Below the pieces are notes generated by a model. It saw only the letters and a program-made list of their open reading frames with translations. It did no database searches and was not told where the DNA came from. A DNA stretch of 64,000 nt from Rhodamnia argentea (Eukaryota; Streptophyta; Magnoliopsida; Myrtales; Myrtaceae): assembly GCF_020921035.1 (NCBI RefSeq), contig NC_063150.1, positions 7,998,001 to 8,062,000 of the forward strand, written 5' to 3'. Positions 1-12,828 of this stretch are shown here, one piece after another. Every line of letters begins with the position of its first letter. The stretch's first letter is position 1. Position numbers and translations under genes: made by a program.

Positions 1-1282
1 TCAATCTGGTTCCAAGGTCTACCCCTTAACCTGTTTTCCTTTTTTTTTTTATCAAAATAATATGAGTATCGATGAAATGAGCAATAAAAATTACAATTCA
101 CCAAAAGCAAAAGTCCAAAATATAATAATAGATAATACGACGAAATGGGAAGAAACAGAGGATCGAGAGAAGGTGAGGGCCGTGAGGCAACCAAAGGGCA
201 AGCGACTTTGGATTGGATACTAGGGTTTCTTTAAAAAAAAAAATAGTAACAAAAAATCGGTTCCAAAATCGATGCGAGTGAGTCTTCACCTAGAACAGAA
301 AATTGGACCGGTTTCATCCGGTTCCCAAAAATTGGAACCGATTCCCGAACCGGTTTGAGCAGGAACTAATTCCCGACCCTATTTTTTAGGTGCGCCGATC
401 CGGGTTCCGGGTAAACCCGGTTCGGGTTCCGGGATGCCGAAGGCCAACTTAACCTGGCCCGACCGAAATGATTTAAAACAACATGAAAAATGTCTAAAAG
501 ATATAAAATCTTAGATATTAGCATTCCAATTATAAATCATATAAGTCAGAACATCAAGCTTATGGTGTCACGTGGCAAAACTATCCCAAGTGACACTGGC
601 AAAGCATAAAAGCCCAGAGGTAAAGTAGGGAATTGCTGCACCACCGGCGGAAGACCGAGTAATCCTTATTTATTTAATTTTTTTTTTAAATCGAAAGAAT
701 TGAAGTTTCAAGAATGACGAATCAATAAATTTAAATCTATGCATCGATATCATTGACCTCATCCTCTCTCTCTCTTTATATATTTTCACGGATTCATTAC
801 TTTTGTAACACCATCCCGTTACTAAATTAATGGGTTTTGCGCATCCAATCAAATGATCCATGACTATCAATACATCTAGAGGCAATAAAATAAAAAAATA
901 TTGTACCTAGTTATATCGAGATTTAGTATGCGATCACGATTAATTCTTTCAATTTCATATTTTTATCGGAAGAATTTCTTTTGTAATCCTTTAGAAGACG
1001 ATGCGGAAGGTATCGGATCTCCGCCCCCGCGCCGTAGTGACTATTGTAGTGTCACGAAATCGCACGTGGCGCGTCTTGAACTAGCAAAGAGATTGCGCAA
1101 TTACATCCAAATTTTTGAATTCTGACGTGGCACAAAGACCATCCTTTCCGCGCGCTCGTGCACTTCCATTGTCGTCGGTCGTCGCCGTCGCCATCATCGA
1201 GCCCATTGCATTTCGATTCTTCGCAAACAGACGTGAAAACCCATTCCGCTCAGTTTGCGATCAGGCGAGGAAGAAGTGGGAA
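1..1282. other. Upstream region of the glutathione peroxidase gene, no gene seen
   Basis: I see no supportable gene here. Bases 285-430 hold purine/pyrimidine motifs of the ggttcc/ggaacc type in both orientations, a texture that recurs near 62.9-63.2 kb and looks like old repeat sequence. The last 250 bases become richer in CG dinucleotides (for example around 1140-1210), as expected of a promoter and 5' leader for the gene starting at 1283. I could not fix a convincing TATA box. Confidence 0.5.
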
Positions 1283-4200
1283 ATGGGTTCCGGCCAATCC
1301 GCCGATGAGAAATCACTCCACGAGTTCACCGTCAAGGTGCGTCGCTACACAAATCGCTCGCGAAATGTCGGTGAAATCTCTCGTTTCTCGCGCTCGGAAT
1401 TCACATCGAATCGCGACCGTATCAATGCTTGATGATGGTGATGCAGGACAGCAAAGGCAATGAGGTGAATCTCGGTGCTTACGAAGGGAAGGTTCTTCTC
1501 GTCGTTAACGTCGCTTCCAAATGGTCACTCGCCCCTCCTCTCTCTCTTCTCAATCAAGTTTCTTCCTTTTTTTCCCGCATTGTGAATATTCCGATGCATT
1601 CGCTCTCTAACTAACGAGATTGATCTGTGCGTGTTTGTGGGTTTGGAAACAGTGGGTTCACCGAACAGAATTACACTCAGCTGACTGAACTTCACAACAG
1701 GTACAAGGATAAAGGTCGGTTCTTTCGCCATTTTTCTCTGTTCCGCTGCATTTTGCTGTCTGTGAGAATGGGCTCTTTCGTGGATGTCGTGTTCATAATA
1801 ATGGGCATGTATCCGTGGTGATTGTCATGGGAATTCCTGCATTTTTCTACTGTTCAGTGGACGTAAGTATGGCGATGAGTGATTAGCAACCATCAGGTGA
1901 TCTTGTGAGTGGGGAAAGAAAACCAGAGATATACTGTGTTTTTACCCAAACAAAAAGGAATACTGTAAAATTAACTAGTGTTGGGGTACTCAAACATCTA
2001 CATGAGAAGCTAAGTAGTCTGGTACTGTAAATGTTGGCCAGGGGTTGCATAACTTGTCTTAATACTGCTTTTGTCTGTGGAACATTGTACGACAAGCTCA
2101 TGACAATGAATCGAGCTCGAATCGAATTTTGTCTTCTACATTTGTTCACTAAGTGGTTTTTCCATTTTTCTGAGATTTTAACGAGTTGCCTTTGTAACTG
2201 ATCCGATGGTTGATGATGCACTACCCTGCCTCGGCATCTTGGCTGGGGTTGCGGTCACTTTTAGGAGGTTGGCCATGCATGCAAGTAAGAATCAGATGAC
2301 TTGGGATGATCAAGTCGACCTAAATGATTGCAGACGGATTTTGAGCTTCATTTCCTCTTGGAAATCACTGTCCACTCTCAATCTGCACAGCACTTGTTCT
2401 TCGTCTGATGTCGCAATCATTTATTTCGCTTTGTTCATCGTCTGTTTGGATATTCGTGAGCATTTGTAAATTTTGCCCCTCATGCTGTGCATTGCCATGC
2501 AAAGTTGTCTGCACTGGAAATTTTCCCCTAGAGAGTAGTCATTTACTCATTTTCTCTATGGATTATTCCAAAGATTATAAAATGCACCGTTGACCTGTCC
2601 TTCTTTACCCCTCCCAAGATGAGTTTAATGAGTTAGAAATTGAAGGAAATTGCTGCTCCCGGTTTCTTCTCAGGATTTGAAATCTTGGCATTTCCATGCA
2701 ACCAATTTCTCAGACAAGAGCCAGCAACTAGCCAGGAGGTGGAAGAATTTGCTTGTAACACATACAAAGTCGAATTTCCCATTTTCCAAAAGGTACGCTT
2801 CTTAGCTGCTCTCTTGCAACTGTTTTAGCTTTTTAAAATTGATTATTTGAATTGTTTTTTCGTCAAATAGGTCCATGTCTTCCCCTTCTCTCGTATGTTT
2901 TTGCCGGGCAGCTATATAGGTTTTCCAGGATCTTTTCTTTTGGGCCCTAATTGGTACCTGTGGCCTGTGACTGAACTGATGCTTTTATCTCTGAATAATT
3001 ACTTCTTTTTGTTGCTTCTCTGAGGGTGGAAACTCTAAGAAATCATAACTTACCTAATGTGGTCTTTGATATTTATCAACAGTTAATAAGCAGGTCGAAA
3101 TGTTTGTAGTCATAGGACTTGTAGCCATTTTAGTTGGAATTCTAAACAGATTGTGGTTGGCTGCTCATTTCTTTATCCCATTTGGTTAGGTTGGTTGTAG
3201 AACATCATCAAGACATGAGGAAATATGTTGCATTGACACCCCCGGGAAATTGGAAAGTGGTTGCTTCTAACCTGTGAAGCATACCTGCTTCAAAGTTCGC
3301 ACATGGTTCGAGTTACCGAGGCAATATCAGATGGTTTTGGCAGCCTTTGTAATACATGCTGGATAGTTTTTTCCCCTGAGTTCCCTGAACTATATAAACA
3401 TGGGCTACACAGATAGTGTTTTCAATTTTCCGGGAAATGTACATGCTCTGATCTTGTTCTTTTGTCACATCATATCGGGACTGGTTAAAATGTTGAATAA
3501 GCTTTGTCTAATAGGTCTGACCATTGTCCAAATTGACTCAACCATCATTGTAGTAGTTAAAAGTTTTGTCATCACATTTTGCAATCAGCTGTGAAAAATG
3601 TTACTAGAATTAATTACAGAATTTTCTTGGACTCTTGAAGGAAAATCTCTCAATAGAAGCTTAAGAGGTCTAATACCGTGACTGGAGGTTAGGACCACAA
3701 GGGACGTAGAAAATCGAACTGTTAAGAGTTCTTGAACCTTTGCTGGGGGTTAGGATCACAAGAATAATGGAAAATTCAATTGTCCTATAACTTTGAAATT
3801 CTTTTGACTTACTGAAAGTCACCAAGCTTTACCAATTTATGGGGACATTGCACGAAAGCTTGTTATTCTTGTTTTTTGTCAGTACAGTTTCTACACTGGG
3901 CAAATTATGTGGAGGGAGGAAATAAGGAACAAACCCAAGACACAGTTCTTGATATAAGTTGGTCACCACCAGCTGGAAACCTTGTTCCGAATCTTGTACT
4001 CTAATTTTTAGTCAGTGGTTACTAACTCACGTCAAGAATGAAGGATTCAGCTGGCATATTAGAAAGTCTTTCAGGAGAAATACTGTGAATTTTTTTGCTT
4101 GGACTGCAAGTTTTCAAAGATTATGATTTTCCTTTCGGTACAGTAATGTACAAAGAAGTCCATAACCTGATTTCCATCAGGATAACGCGTCTATTTTCTT

Positions 4201-5205
4201 TGTTCATTCAGAAATGAGTTTCAGTTGAGAATATGACCCAAACGCATCATTAATTTTCTGTCACTACAGGTAAAACTCAGATGATCTTTTAGAAAATTCT
4301 TAGGGAAAAATAATTCAAAAAATTTCATAAGGTTTCAATTCTTAGATTCTTTTCAGGATATTTTCAGTAGAAGAAGACCATTACTTGAATTCTCAGATAA
4401 GATCAGCCAGTAGTTAACTTCTCACATGAAGAGAGTCTGGTCTGCTTGTATGTTTGGCAATGTAGTTGTAATGAGAAAAACACTTTATGTGTTTGGCTTC
4501 TCATATTATTAAAGGCTGTACAACTCTCAGTGGTACAAAATTCACGATCCACCTCTTATGGAGTGTGACCACAGAGCTACCACATTGCAGGGCCTACCCT
4601 TATCTGGGGACAAGTCGCATTCGATCGCATTATGAGTGTTTGTCGGAAGATTTTTCCAGTTGTTTATAGTAACTCCAAAGTACCAATTTTAAGAACTATA
4701 TCTATGTAGAGACATATTTACTTCTTATGATTTCTTGGATAGTTTTCCTTGCACTCTACATAGCACGGCTTATAATAGATGTAATAGCTCTGTGGTTAAT
4801 ATTGGTTATCTGATACGACTTGTTTGCTCATTTCATATGACTAGTTGGTTTGTTTGAAGTTTTCAGTCGGGGCCTGTGGATGTAGGTTTGTGTCAATGGG
4901 CAAGAAACAGCGCCCCTGTACAAGTACCTGAAAGCACGTAAAACTGGATTTTTGGGTTCAAGAATAAAATGGAACTTCACCAAGTTTCTAGTAGACAAGG
5001 AAGGGCGAGTCATCAACCGCTACGGGACAACTACGCCTCCACTTGCCATCGAGGTAACCGACATTCACTTCTGGCTCTCAAGTGCTCACCTCACTGAACC
5101 ACTCATTTCACTTAGCTTCGCAAGATACTTTTCCTAGGAATTCATCGACATTCATGGATATGTGCTATGCAGGAACACATCCAGAAAGCATTGGGAGTGG
5201 CATGA
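1283..5205 (+). CDS. GPX: Glutathione peroxidase-like thiol peroxidase, 170 aa, six exons
   Basis: Exons by splice consensus: 1283-1336, 1447-1523, 1653-1714, 2674-2792, 4886-5053, 5173-5205; these total 513 nt and stay in frame. Plant enzymes of this family reduce peroxides using thioredoxin. The peroxidatic residue is Cys44, whose codon is split across intron 2 (TG|T), within ASKCGFTEQNY. The likely resolving residue is Cys92, 48 residues on, the spacing known for plant GPXs; Cys73 lies in FPCNQF. Gln79, Trp133 and Asn134 complete the catalytic tetrad. There is no organelle transit peptide. The N-terminus MGSGQS fits the N-myristoylation pattern (Gly2, Ser6), and the family resembles Arabidopsis GPX4/5, so membrane attachment is plausible. 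Intron 4 is about 2.1 kb, far longer than the others. The last acceptor-side residues read K-V-C-V-N-G where relatives have R instead of C. Confidence 0.95.
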
Positions 5206-5268
5206 TTGTCATTCTGTGGCCTATCAAAGTTACAGAAGTTGGTTTAACATGTCTTGACTAGGAGACGG

Positions 5269-5274
5269 AATAAA
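5269..5274 (+). terminator. AATAAA polyadenylation signal of the GPX gene
   Basis: A canonical AATAAA lies 64 bases after the stop codon of the peroxidase gene, a usual distance for a plant 3' UTR. It was not tested against transcripts. Confidence 0.5.
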
Positions 5275-8200
5275 GTATATGAAAGCAACAGAAGTTTCTG
5301 TTGCTGTGACTGATTATCTCCATACTAAGTGCTTATTGTCTAAGTTAGTTCTCACAAAGCTTTTTTCTGTTAACATTACCTGATCAGGATGACCATGAAT
5401 TTTTTGGTTAAGCATGTTTTAGATGTGGAAAGAAGGACCCGTTGTTAGGCGAAATTCATTTGTTCTTTGAGATTCGACAATTCTGAATATGGTTGAAGCA
5501 GATGAAGATATTTTATAGCTCATTATTGTTGAATTGATCATTGTGGCCTGCAGTTCAATGTGCTAGATACACGAAAGTCAGGATGCTCATAATGACAAAT
5601 TCCTTCAACAAGTTGAGCTCTTGTGCTGTTTTAGATTTTGCTAGGAGTGGGGACACTGTGTTTCCAAATGTTTGTTATCATGGGGGACAGTGTTTGTGCT
5701 GTGATGGTCCCATTCTTTGAAGAACTTGAGAAAATCTAGTCATCGGACCATCAAGAGTCAGCTGAGAAGTTCATGCGCTGGACGGCATCCTGGTCAGATT
5801 TTGGCCCTGGCAAGTAATTGCTGAATTGAAAATTGTTTGGATCCTGTTCACCTCGAGTTTACATGGACATGGCTTCTGAGCTTAATACTGCAATAAGTGC
5901 TCGACCAACTCATGAGTCGGGATGTGGAATCTTGCTTAACTGTGTCGCTTTGCGGCATCAATGGTGAAGTTCAGCCTGATATTTCCTATGCAGTCCATAA
6001 ATGCTCGAATTCGCTCATACATGCATGCAAAAGCTCTGTGTCCATTCATTTCTAGATGGATCAGCTCTCAGGGTTTGTTGCCTCGTTTTTTCAGGTGTAA
6101 GAGAAATTTATCAGTTTGAATCGGCTTTAGTCCAGGATAGCACGACGATGAATAACAAGGCGTGTCTTGCATAGTAGTATAGAAGAAGCTAATGACGAAG
6201 CTCCATTAAGGCCGACGTGCGGATCTGGTTAATTCTAATTACAGTTATTTTTCTTGTTTCTTTTTGATCTCTTGCATCCTTAAGGGGCATGACAATTTTG
6301 GATACCTCTGAAACTCCAGCCAGAAGGAGCAATAATTGATTGAAAAAAACACAAACACACACACTAAAAAACAAAAATTTGGCGGTTCTTTTTCGATTTG
6401 GTTAAGCTTTCGATTAAGTAAAACTTGGAGAGACTCTGGAATCTGAGATTAAAAGCGCTTTCCGGGAAGGCAATGTATGTATCATGCGAACAGAACAAAG
6501 GTTGGGTAGCACGTCTGGATCGATTCGGCGCACCAATTCAATGCCACCTCTCCGATCCGCCTACAGGCATGCCGCTATGCTAGAATAGGAAATCCATAAG
6601 TAAGTAATCCATCGTGACCTCGATCAAAGGGGAATTGCGCTGCACCGAGTAAGAATCGAATTTGAAATCTCAACACGGGTGGTTTGATCTTTTACTCTTG
6701 GGAGAGAATACATGCGCACAATTCACTACGGTTTTTTTGTTTTACTATTTTACAAGACGGTGATTCACTTGTGGTCATATAGATATCAAATGTCGTGTGA
6801 AAAATGAAAAGATCGGATTTATAAGAAAGAAAGATGATTACTTTCATATGATTTGGTCAAAGATTTCTAATCATGCATCTATCCTGATTTTTGGCAATTT
6901 AATTTAAGAGTTTCTGACAAGTATATTGGGGGAAGAGGAAAACTATCTCATCAAGGGGAAAAAAAAAATTATTTACAGAGAGTTTGATTGGAGAATTTTG
7001 GGAAGAGAGAAGAGGAAATATCCCCTGAATATGTCACGATACTAAAAAGATTTAAGAAGAAAAACAAAACAAATAAATAAATGGGATAATTGTTCAAAAT
7101 CCTCTCGGTCGTTAGGATTCGGCGCACAACCACAGCGAAATAAAACGTAAAAATGAGAAAGAAAAATCGACACAATATTTATCTTGGTTCAAGGGCTACG
7201 TCTAGCATATGATTCCATTATATTTAGAATTTCGCAACTTTCGTTACATTGTTAAATTACAAGCGAAATAGAGTGTGTATAATAATAACTATTCATGGGC
7301 TAAAGTACAAACTACCAATGAAAAAAAATATGGGCTCAACTATAAAAGCCATATGGCAACTCGGGGGCACCGCCCCCGCAACCCCCGCCTGCTCCACCGT
7401 GGAGAGAGACCCACGTGCCTTCTATCAATGGAGAGTATGAACCACACCGTAACATTGATACCCTTACATCCCTAATTTTGACAATTTACAATTTATCCTC
7501 CTAAACTTCGGCATCGGTGCATAATAGCCCTTCAATTTGATTTTTTTTTGTGTGTGCATCCACTAGTTTTCCGTCTGGTCATTGCTAAAGTGTTAACCTC
7601 CTTATCACATTGTTAATGCTATTTAAAAAGGTAAGACATGGTTAATGCAATTAGAAAGATGACATACAGTAAATCTTCGCCGTATGTGAGCTTTCTCTAG
7701 TATTTTATTGTTAACTATAGACCCGTTTCCTCGAGCCGTTACCCATTAACCCCAGGAAGAAAATCAATAGGGGTGCCGACACATTGTGCAGTGAAATGGT
7801 TGATCAATCTCTCTCACGAATCCGCACGAGCACGAGTTGTACTTGTGAGACTCTCTCATCAAAAGAGAACAACATTCTCACCCGACAGCACCCCATGGAT
7901 TTTTCTCTTTATTTCAAGTGACAGACATCCCATAAAATAATAATTCCGACACAAGATAATAATCTTTCATTTTCCCCAAAAATATGAAAGCAAAGATTCC
8001 ATTAGAAAAGCAGAGTACAAAGAGGTCGGACCCTCGAATGAGACTAAGCAACCACCGACCGTTCCGACACACATCCGGCCCATTTTGATTAAAACCGAAA
8101 AGCTATCTTATCTAAAGTAGAGCCTAGTTGTTGTCGTCAAACAAATGATAGAATGGAAAAATGGTCGTTCTCTGCTTCATTGGTGATTCCACTCCCCACT

Positions 8201-9834
8201 CTCCACCATAACAAAATGTTTCCACTCTATCTTATGAGTAGTTAAAGAGCATAAATTCTCGGCGCGAAATGTACTACTAAAGTACTCCAAAGACTCAAAT
8301 ATAGTAAATCCAGAAGATGGTAAGACTCTTTCAAAGTTCCCCAACAACATAGAGCTTTCCAAGCTCAGACCCGGTCAAGATCCGAACAACAAGAGGAATC
8401 AGACCTTCGAGGAAGAACTCCGTGGGACCCCTCCTTTTAGGGCGCCTAGATAGTTAAAGGTTATCCCTTTGCAACACTAGAAGCTAAGCAAAGTTACGAA
8501 GCTGACTGACTAAGCTTGAGTAAAGCTCGGGCCCGGAGGTGGTGACTAAACTCGCCACAGAGTTCGGGAGCGAGTGAGACTATCCTGGTGAATACAATAA
8601 GAATTGGCTGCTCGCCGCAGCAAAGTACTTTGCTCGAGCTTTCAAAACTTAAACCTACTTTGCACGACTTCACTACACATATATTCCCATTTTATCCAAA
8701 TTGACATGATCCTTCTTAAACCAACTTCGAAGCAGAACCACAAGAATTCGATGAACCGGTACAGCGCTGGATAGGCGACATGCATAACCGCGACCATATA
8801 TGGACAACGAGTGACTTGAGTTCACGTGTCATGTCGTGGTAGTCCCTTTTTGTTTTTTTTTTTGCATAGATGAAACTGAATGACACTGGCCATTCCCCAT
8901 GATTTTTCATTTTCTTCAACCCCCCACCACAACTTGTGGTTGAGATGCGAGGTGAAGGATCTTTCCCTCTTGCCAAACTCTACTGCAACAGATGGGCCAG
9001 GGCTGTGCACGTGGGCTTTGGGCCCCCATGGTGAAAACTCAGTTCCTCCAGCAGAGCTTGGTTGGCAATGTGTGAAACGATCAACTCCAAAGTGGGTTGA
9101 CCCGTTTGTCCCCCCCAATTGGAGGTCGCATTGATGGACTATGTTGGGTTAATGCTGAAGGTTAGGCTTCCGATTTCAAATGTCAAGGGTACTGTGCAAT
9201 GTCTCAATAATGCGCGCCACGTGTGCATAATGCGAGCTATCACGACGATATCGATTGATTCGATGTCTCTCGATTGTATATTAGATAGTACTAACTATAT
9301 ACGTCTCGAAAACGATAACACTTGATTGTCGAGAACACTTGATTCAATGCCACATTTTATCTCATATCGTTGACCAAGAGAAAAGATGTTTTGTCGGATG
9401 TCTAATTTTTTCATTACCACAGTGGCTTCAGGTTATTTTCCTATATCTGGTTGGTTTTAAACCTTGTTCAATGCAATTAAGGTCTGCACCAGTATCAAAT
9501 GGAGCTGTCATATGGATGACAAATTCATGTAATGTAGGATTTTGCAATTAGATGGTGCTATTCTAAACCACGCCTTATAGGTTAATATGGTTTTCCTTCG
9601 TATACTTGAAAAGGGAGAGATGATGTTGAAAGCTTAGGATCTGCCTGAATGACTTGATTGCGTAATGTCAACATAGTTATCAGAATTGGGGGATTTTCGA
9701 TTCACATCATACAATCTTTCAGTCGATTCCAAATCTAAGTGACACATATTTATTAGGTGTATCGATAATATCCTAAATAGCAGGCGAATCTACCGATTCA
9801 TAAGAGAATTTATGATCTGATATGTATCTATCGA
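5275..9834. other. Intergenic stretch with repeat remnants
   Basis: No open frame here resembles a known protein. Bases about 7090-7450 contain a degenerate block (cacaacca..., then a GC-rich cgggggcaccgcccccg palindrome and accacaccgtaaca) that reads like the end of an old Copia-type LTR, but I could not find its ends. About 7450-7600 has 'ctaaacttcg... caatttga' text of the kind found in plant fold-back repeats. The remainder is AT-rich and featureless to me. Confidence 0.4.
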
Positions 9835-10140
9835 CTCCGGCAATTTCGAGGTTAGCCTCGCCCAGCGACGGTGAGGGTGAGATCAACCTCGCCAGCCCTC
9901 GCCTTTGGCTAGTCATCGATATGGAGACCGGCTCAAGGAAGAAGGAGAAGAAAAAGAAAGAAGAAAAAGAAAAAAAAATTAATAATTTTAAAAAGATTAA
10001 AATATAATTAAAAATTATCTTAGCGCCGGATAGATGATTGAATTGGTACAAATGTAAACGATTTAGAATTAAATTGGCAAAAAAATATTTAGCACCGAAT
10101 TGACACAACCGCAATAAATTTAAGACTTTTTTGATAATTT
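9835..10140. repeat. Truncated copy of the fold-back repeat family
   Basis: A GC-rich core with repeated cctcgcc/ggcgag motifs (about 9840-9915) is followed by a purine-rich stretch and then by the arm sequence 'gaattggtacaaatg... ttaaattggcaaa... gaattgacacaa'. The same core plus arm is seen in the fuller copies at 21.5-22.3 kb and 58.0-58.6 kb. Only one arm is present here, so the copy is partial. Confidence 0.6.
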
Positions 10141-10255
10141 TCTCCTCATCCACGGTTACCTTCATGAGATTGTGATAAGTGTTCATCTTTAGATTACTCT
10201 TCCTCACACCCATTTGCATCCCACAAAACTCAATCAAATTTCTGTCTCTTAGGCC

Positions 10256-11295
10256 CGCATGATAACCATTCTGGTTCTCCGATTTTGTTCCCTGGAACAA
10301 AAAAAGATGAGAACTCTATTTGGTAACGTAAATGATTCTAATTCTGATTCTGCTTTTAGAATCGGTTTTAGAAAAATCGAATCGGTTTTAAATCAAAATC
10401 CAGAAAAAAAAAAAAAAAAAAACCTTGTTCTGGGAAAAAAAAATCAGTTTTGAGAAACACAAAACATAATGAAATCTCACATCTCTCATGTTCTCTCGTC
10501 ACTTTTCCCTCAACCTAATAAAAATAAAATAAAATAAAAATAAAAAATTTCAAAAAAAATCACAAAAAATTTAGAAAATCCCTAAAAATAGAAGAAGCTT
10601 AGATTTTGCTAGTTTGACCTTATTTTCATAATTTTGAACCTAAATTTCCTGAATTTCATACATTTCACTCTTTCGCAAAAAATGTCAAAGAAGATGAGGA
10701 CATCCAACATGCGGATGATAGCACATATACTCGTAGCCGTGCGATACAAAATATGACCATCTGTACGTGGAGCCGGAGCCAAACACCCACTTGGATTTAG
10801 GATAGAAGCTGCAAAATGATAGTGAAAGACTTGTACTTCATATCAAGGAGGATAATTTGGTTATTCAACTACTATGTTTGTATGTATTTTGGACAACGCA
10901 ACATTTAAAGAAAAAAAATGAGTTCTTAATATTGGAACTGTCACATGCTTTAATCAAACTTCAAGCGTCATATATTAAAATTTGTATTTCATTTATGATG
11001 TGCCAAAAAAAATGTATTTTAAATTATTTTAGTGTGCATTGGAAATTAGTCTTCAATTTAGGATGAAATTTTACTAAGTAACTACATAGTTATTTGACTT
11101 AAATGAAAAAAATTAGGAAGAGAAACAGTTTTTCGAAACCGAAATTTTGTACAGTTATCAAACACGTTTCTATTCCAGGAACAAAAATTTTGGGCGGTTA
11201 TCAAATGCGTTCTGATTCTCTAAAACTTATCCGGAAACAAAATCGGAAAAAATCATTTCAATCAAAATCGGTTTTCAAGAACAGAATAGTTACCA
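10256..11295. repeat. About 1.04-kb inverted-repeat element (MITE/fold-back type)
   Basis: The left end reads gcatgataaccattctg and the right end, reverse-complemented, reads gcatggtaactattctg. Further inward both arms share 'cgattttgttcc', 'ggaacaaaaa' and 'tttggtaac/tttgataac' words. The centre is AT-rich with no coding potential. I could not find a convincing target-site duplication, so the exact ends and the superfamily are uncertain; a hAT-derived non-autonomous element is possible. Confidence 0.5.
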
Positions 11296-11428
11296 TGCGC
11301 AGCCTTACTCTTCTCTACCACAGTTACCTCCGGCAAAGAGGTCGTCGCCTGTCTCTAGGCCATGCCATTGCCAACTTGTTGTGCCGCCTCCGCACTCGTC
11401 TTGGTTGCCGGCAATAGTGTTGTTCGTC

Positions 11429-11433
<5 letters not shown>

Positions 11434-11460
<27 letters not shown>
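11434..11460. repeat. CT microsatellite
   Basis: An uninterrupted run of CT dinucleotides. Confidence 0.9.
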
Positions 11461-12491
11461 CCCGATGTCGAGTTTTTAAAACATGTGTTTAGCTATTCCT
11501 AGTTATAGGAATAAATTGACATTAAGTAACTTCACGTGTATATGTTGGGGAGAAAACGACCATAAAACTCTTATTCATTTATATGTGAGAAATTAGGGAT
11601 GAAATTAGCACAAGTCAAGTTACATAAGTAAGACATGTACCAAAATTTAATCGACGGGAGACGGTTTTTTTTATCAATTAAAAGGGAGAGAAGTGGTGGC
11701 GAGAAGTGGTGGCCAATATGAGCACCCTACCGTAAAAGTCTCATGCCGACAATCGAAAGTTTGATGTGTTTTACAAGTACCACTCATTTTTTAGCGAGCC
11801 CGTCACCGCCACCCCCACCACTTGTTAATAGACATAGAGCTAAGATTATCATACGCAATGGCACGGTCGAATCTACATTGCGAGCAAACCAAGGCTTTTT
11901 GAGACCAAGGAGCGATAGGAGGATTCGAACCCGTGATGAGGGGGGCTTCAAACCGGCCAGTTTGGCCCGATTCAGTCTGTTACCAGTCCGGTCGGTTTCT
12001 TTTGCACACTCCTAGAGGTTGCCACAACGAGAATAAGATTTACCACACGCCTAGAAACAAGACAACCGAATTAGAAGTCTCTCATCCTAAAATGAAAGAA
12101 AGGATTGTTCTTCTTTTTCCCTACACCAGGTGGATAACAGCAACCATCGTGCTATCTTTGGAAACGGAAATGACAAATGCCGCCCGTAATGATCAGGCGG
12201 CGAGGTCTTATCCAAGTTTCGGGGGAGAGACAGAGGATGGCCCTCGACAGAGACGAGCCGCTATTAGAGAAGATGACCAGTCCTTTTCATAGGGACAAGA
12301 CCAGCGGGCAAAAGATCAAATCTTTGAACCACCTCCAGCAATGCCATTGCCACCTCCATTTGGCCGATTGAGCTCCTGCAAAATTTCCTGACTCGGATCC
12401 AACTCGCCGGTCCGGTTCGGTGGGCCCTCTTTCATCGCCCACCACAGGGGTCTTCTCCTTCATATCTCCTCTCTCTCTCTCTGTCACCCTC

Positions 12492-12502
12492 TCTATATAT
12501 AT
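12492..12502 (+). promoter_or_regulatory. Probable TATA box of the DVL/RTFL peptide gene
   Basis: A TATATATAT run follows a CT-rich tract and lies roughly 170-180 bases before the peptide start codon. With transcription starting some 30 bases downstream, this leaves a leader of about 140 bases, part of which is a GA repeat. This is inferred from position and sequence only. Confidence 0.45.
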
Positions 12503-12633
12503 TGACCCAAAAGCCTCCATTGCTCACTGCCTCAGCACAGCACAAGCAGAGCAAACCAACTTTTGTTCAGAAAAAGAATCGAAACCCATCTTCTTTCTCC
12601 CTTTAAATCTCTGTGGGTGTTCGGCTGTTGGGG

Positions 12634-12641
<8 letters not shown>

Positions 12642-12671
<30 letters not shown>
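12642..12671. repeat. GA microsatellite directly before the DVL start codon
   Basis: A GA run abuts the ATG of the peptide gene at 12673. GA/CT repeats are frequent in plant 5' leaders and bind BPC/GAGA-type factors; its length is likely to vary between individuals. Confidence 0.8.
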
Positions 12672-12672
<1 letters not shown>

Positions 12673-12675
<3 letters not shown>

Positions 12676-12828
12676 GGAGGGACTAACTCAAGCGCAACAA
12701 ACACAGTGAGGACGAGCTTGAAGCCGCGTTCATGGCAGAGGTGCTGCTCGGAGCACATCAGAGAGCAGCGGGCTCGTCTCTACCTCGTGTGGAGGTGTAC
12801 GGTCATCCTCATCTGCTGGCAAGATTGA
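12673..12828 (+). CDS. DVL/ROTUNDIFOLIA-like small polypeptide, 51 aa
   Basis: A single uninterrupted frame encodes a basic, Cys- and Trp-rich peptide. The conserved DVL/RTFL core lies at residues 17-51: K-P-R-S-W-Q-R-C, then R-E-Q-R-A-R-L-Y-L-V-W-R-C, and it ends C-W-Q-D. Family members are plasma-membrane-associated peptides that restrain cell proliferation along organ axes when overexpressed. The variable Ser/Thr-rich N-terminus is short (16 residues), and intronless structure is normal for the family. A TATA-like run about 175 bases upstream and a GA-rich leader support a real gene. It is easily missed because of its size. Confidence 0.9.

Noticed and set aside
1429-1614. Alternative GPX start or retained intron 2 that would end in K-W-S-L
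   Set aside because: Retaining intron 2 replaces the catalytic Cys codon (TG|T) by TGG and truncates the protein; splicing restores the conserved A-S-K-C-G-F-T. There is no selenocysteine TGA.
11915-11945. tRNA-like T-arm word ggattcgaacccgtgat
   Set aside because: No matching acceptor stem, D-arm or anticodon arm could be built at the correct spacing on either strand; similar words at 57785 and 61750 also fail.
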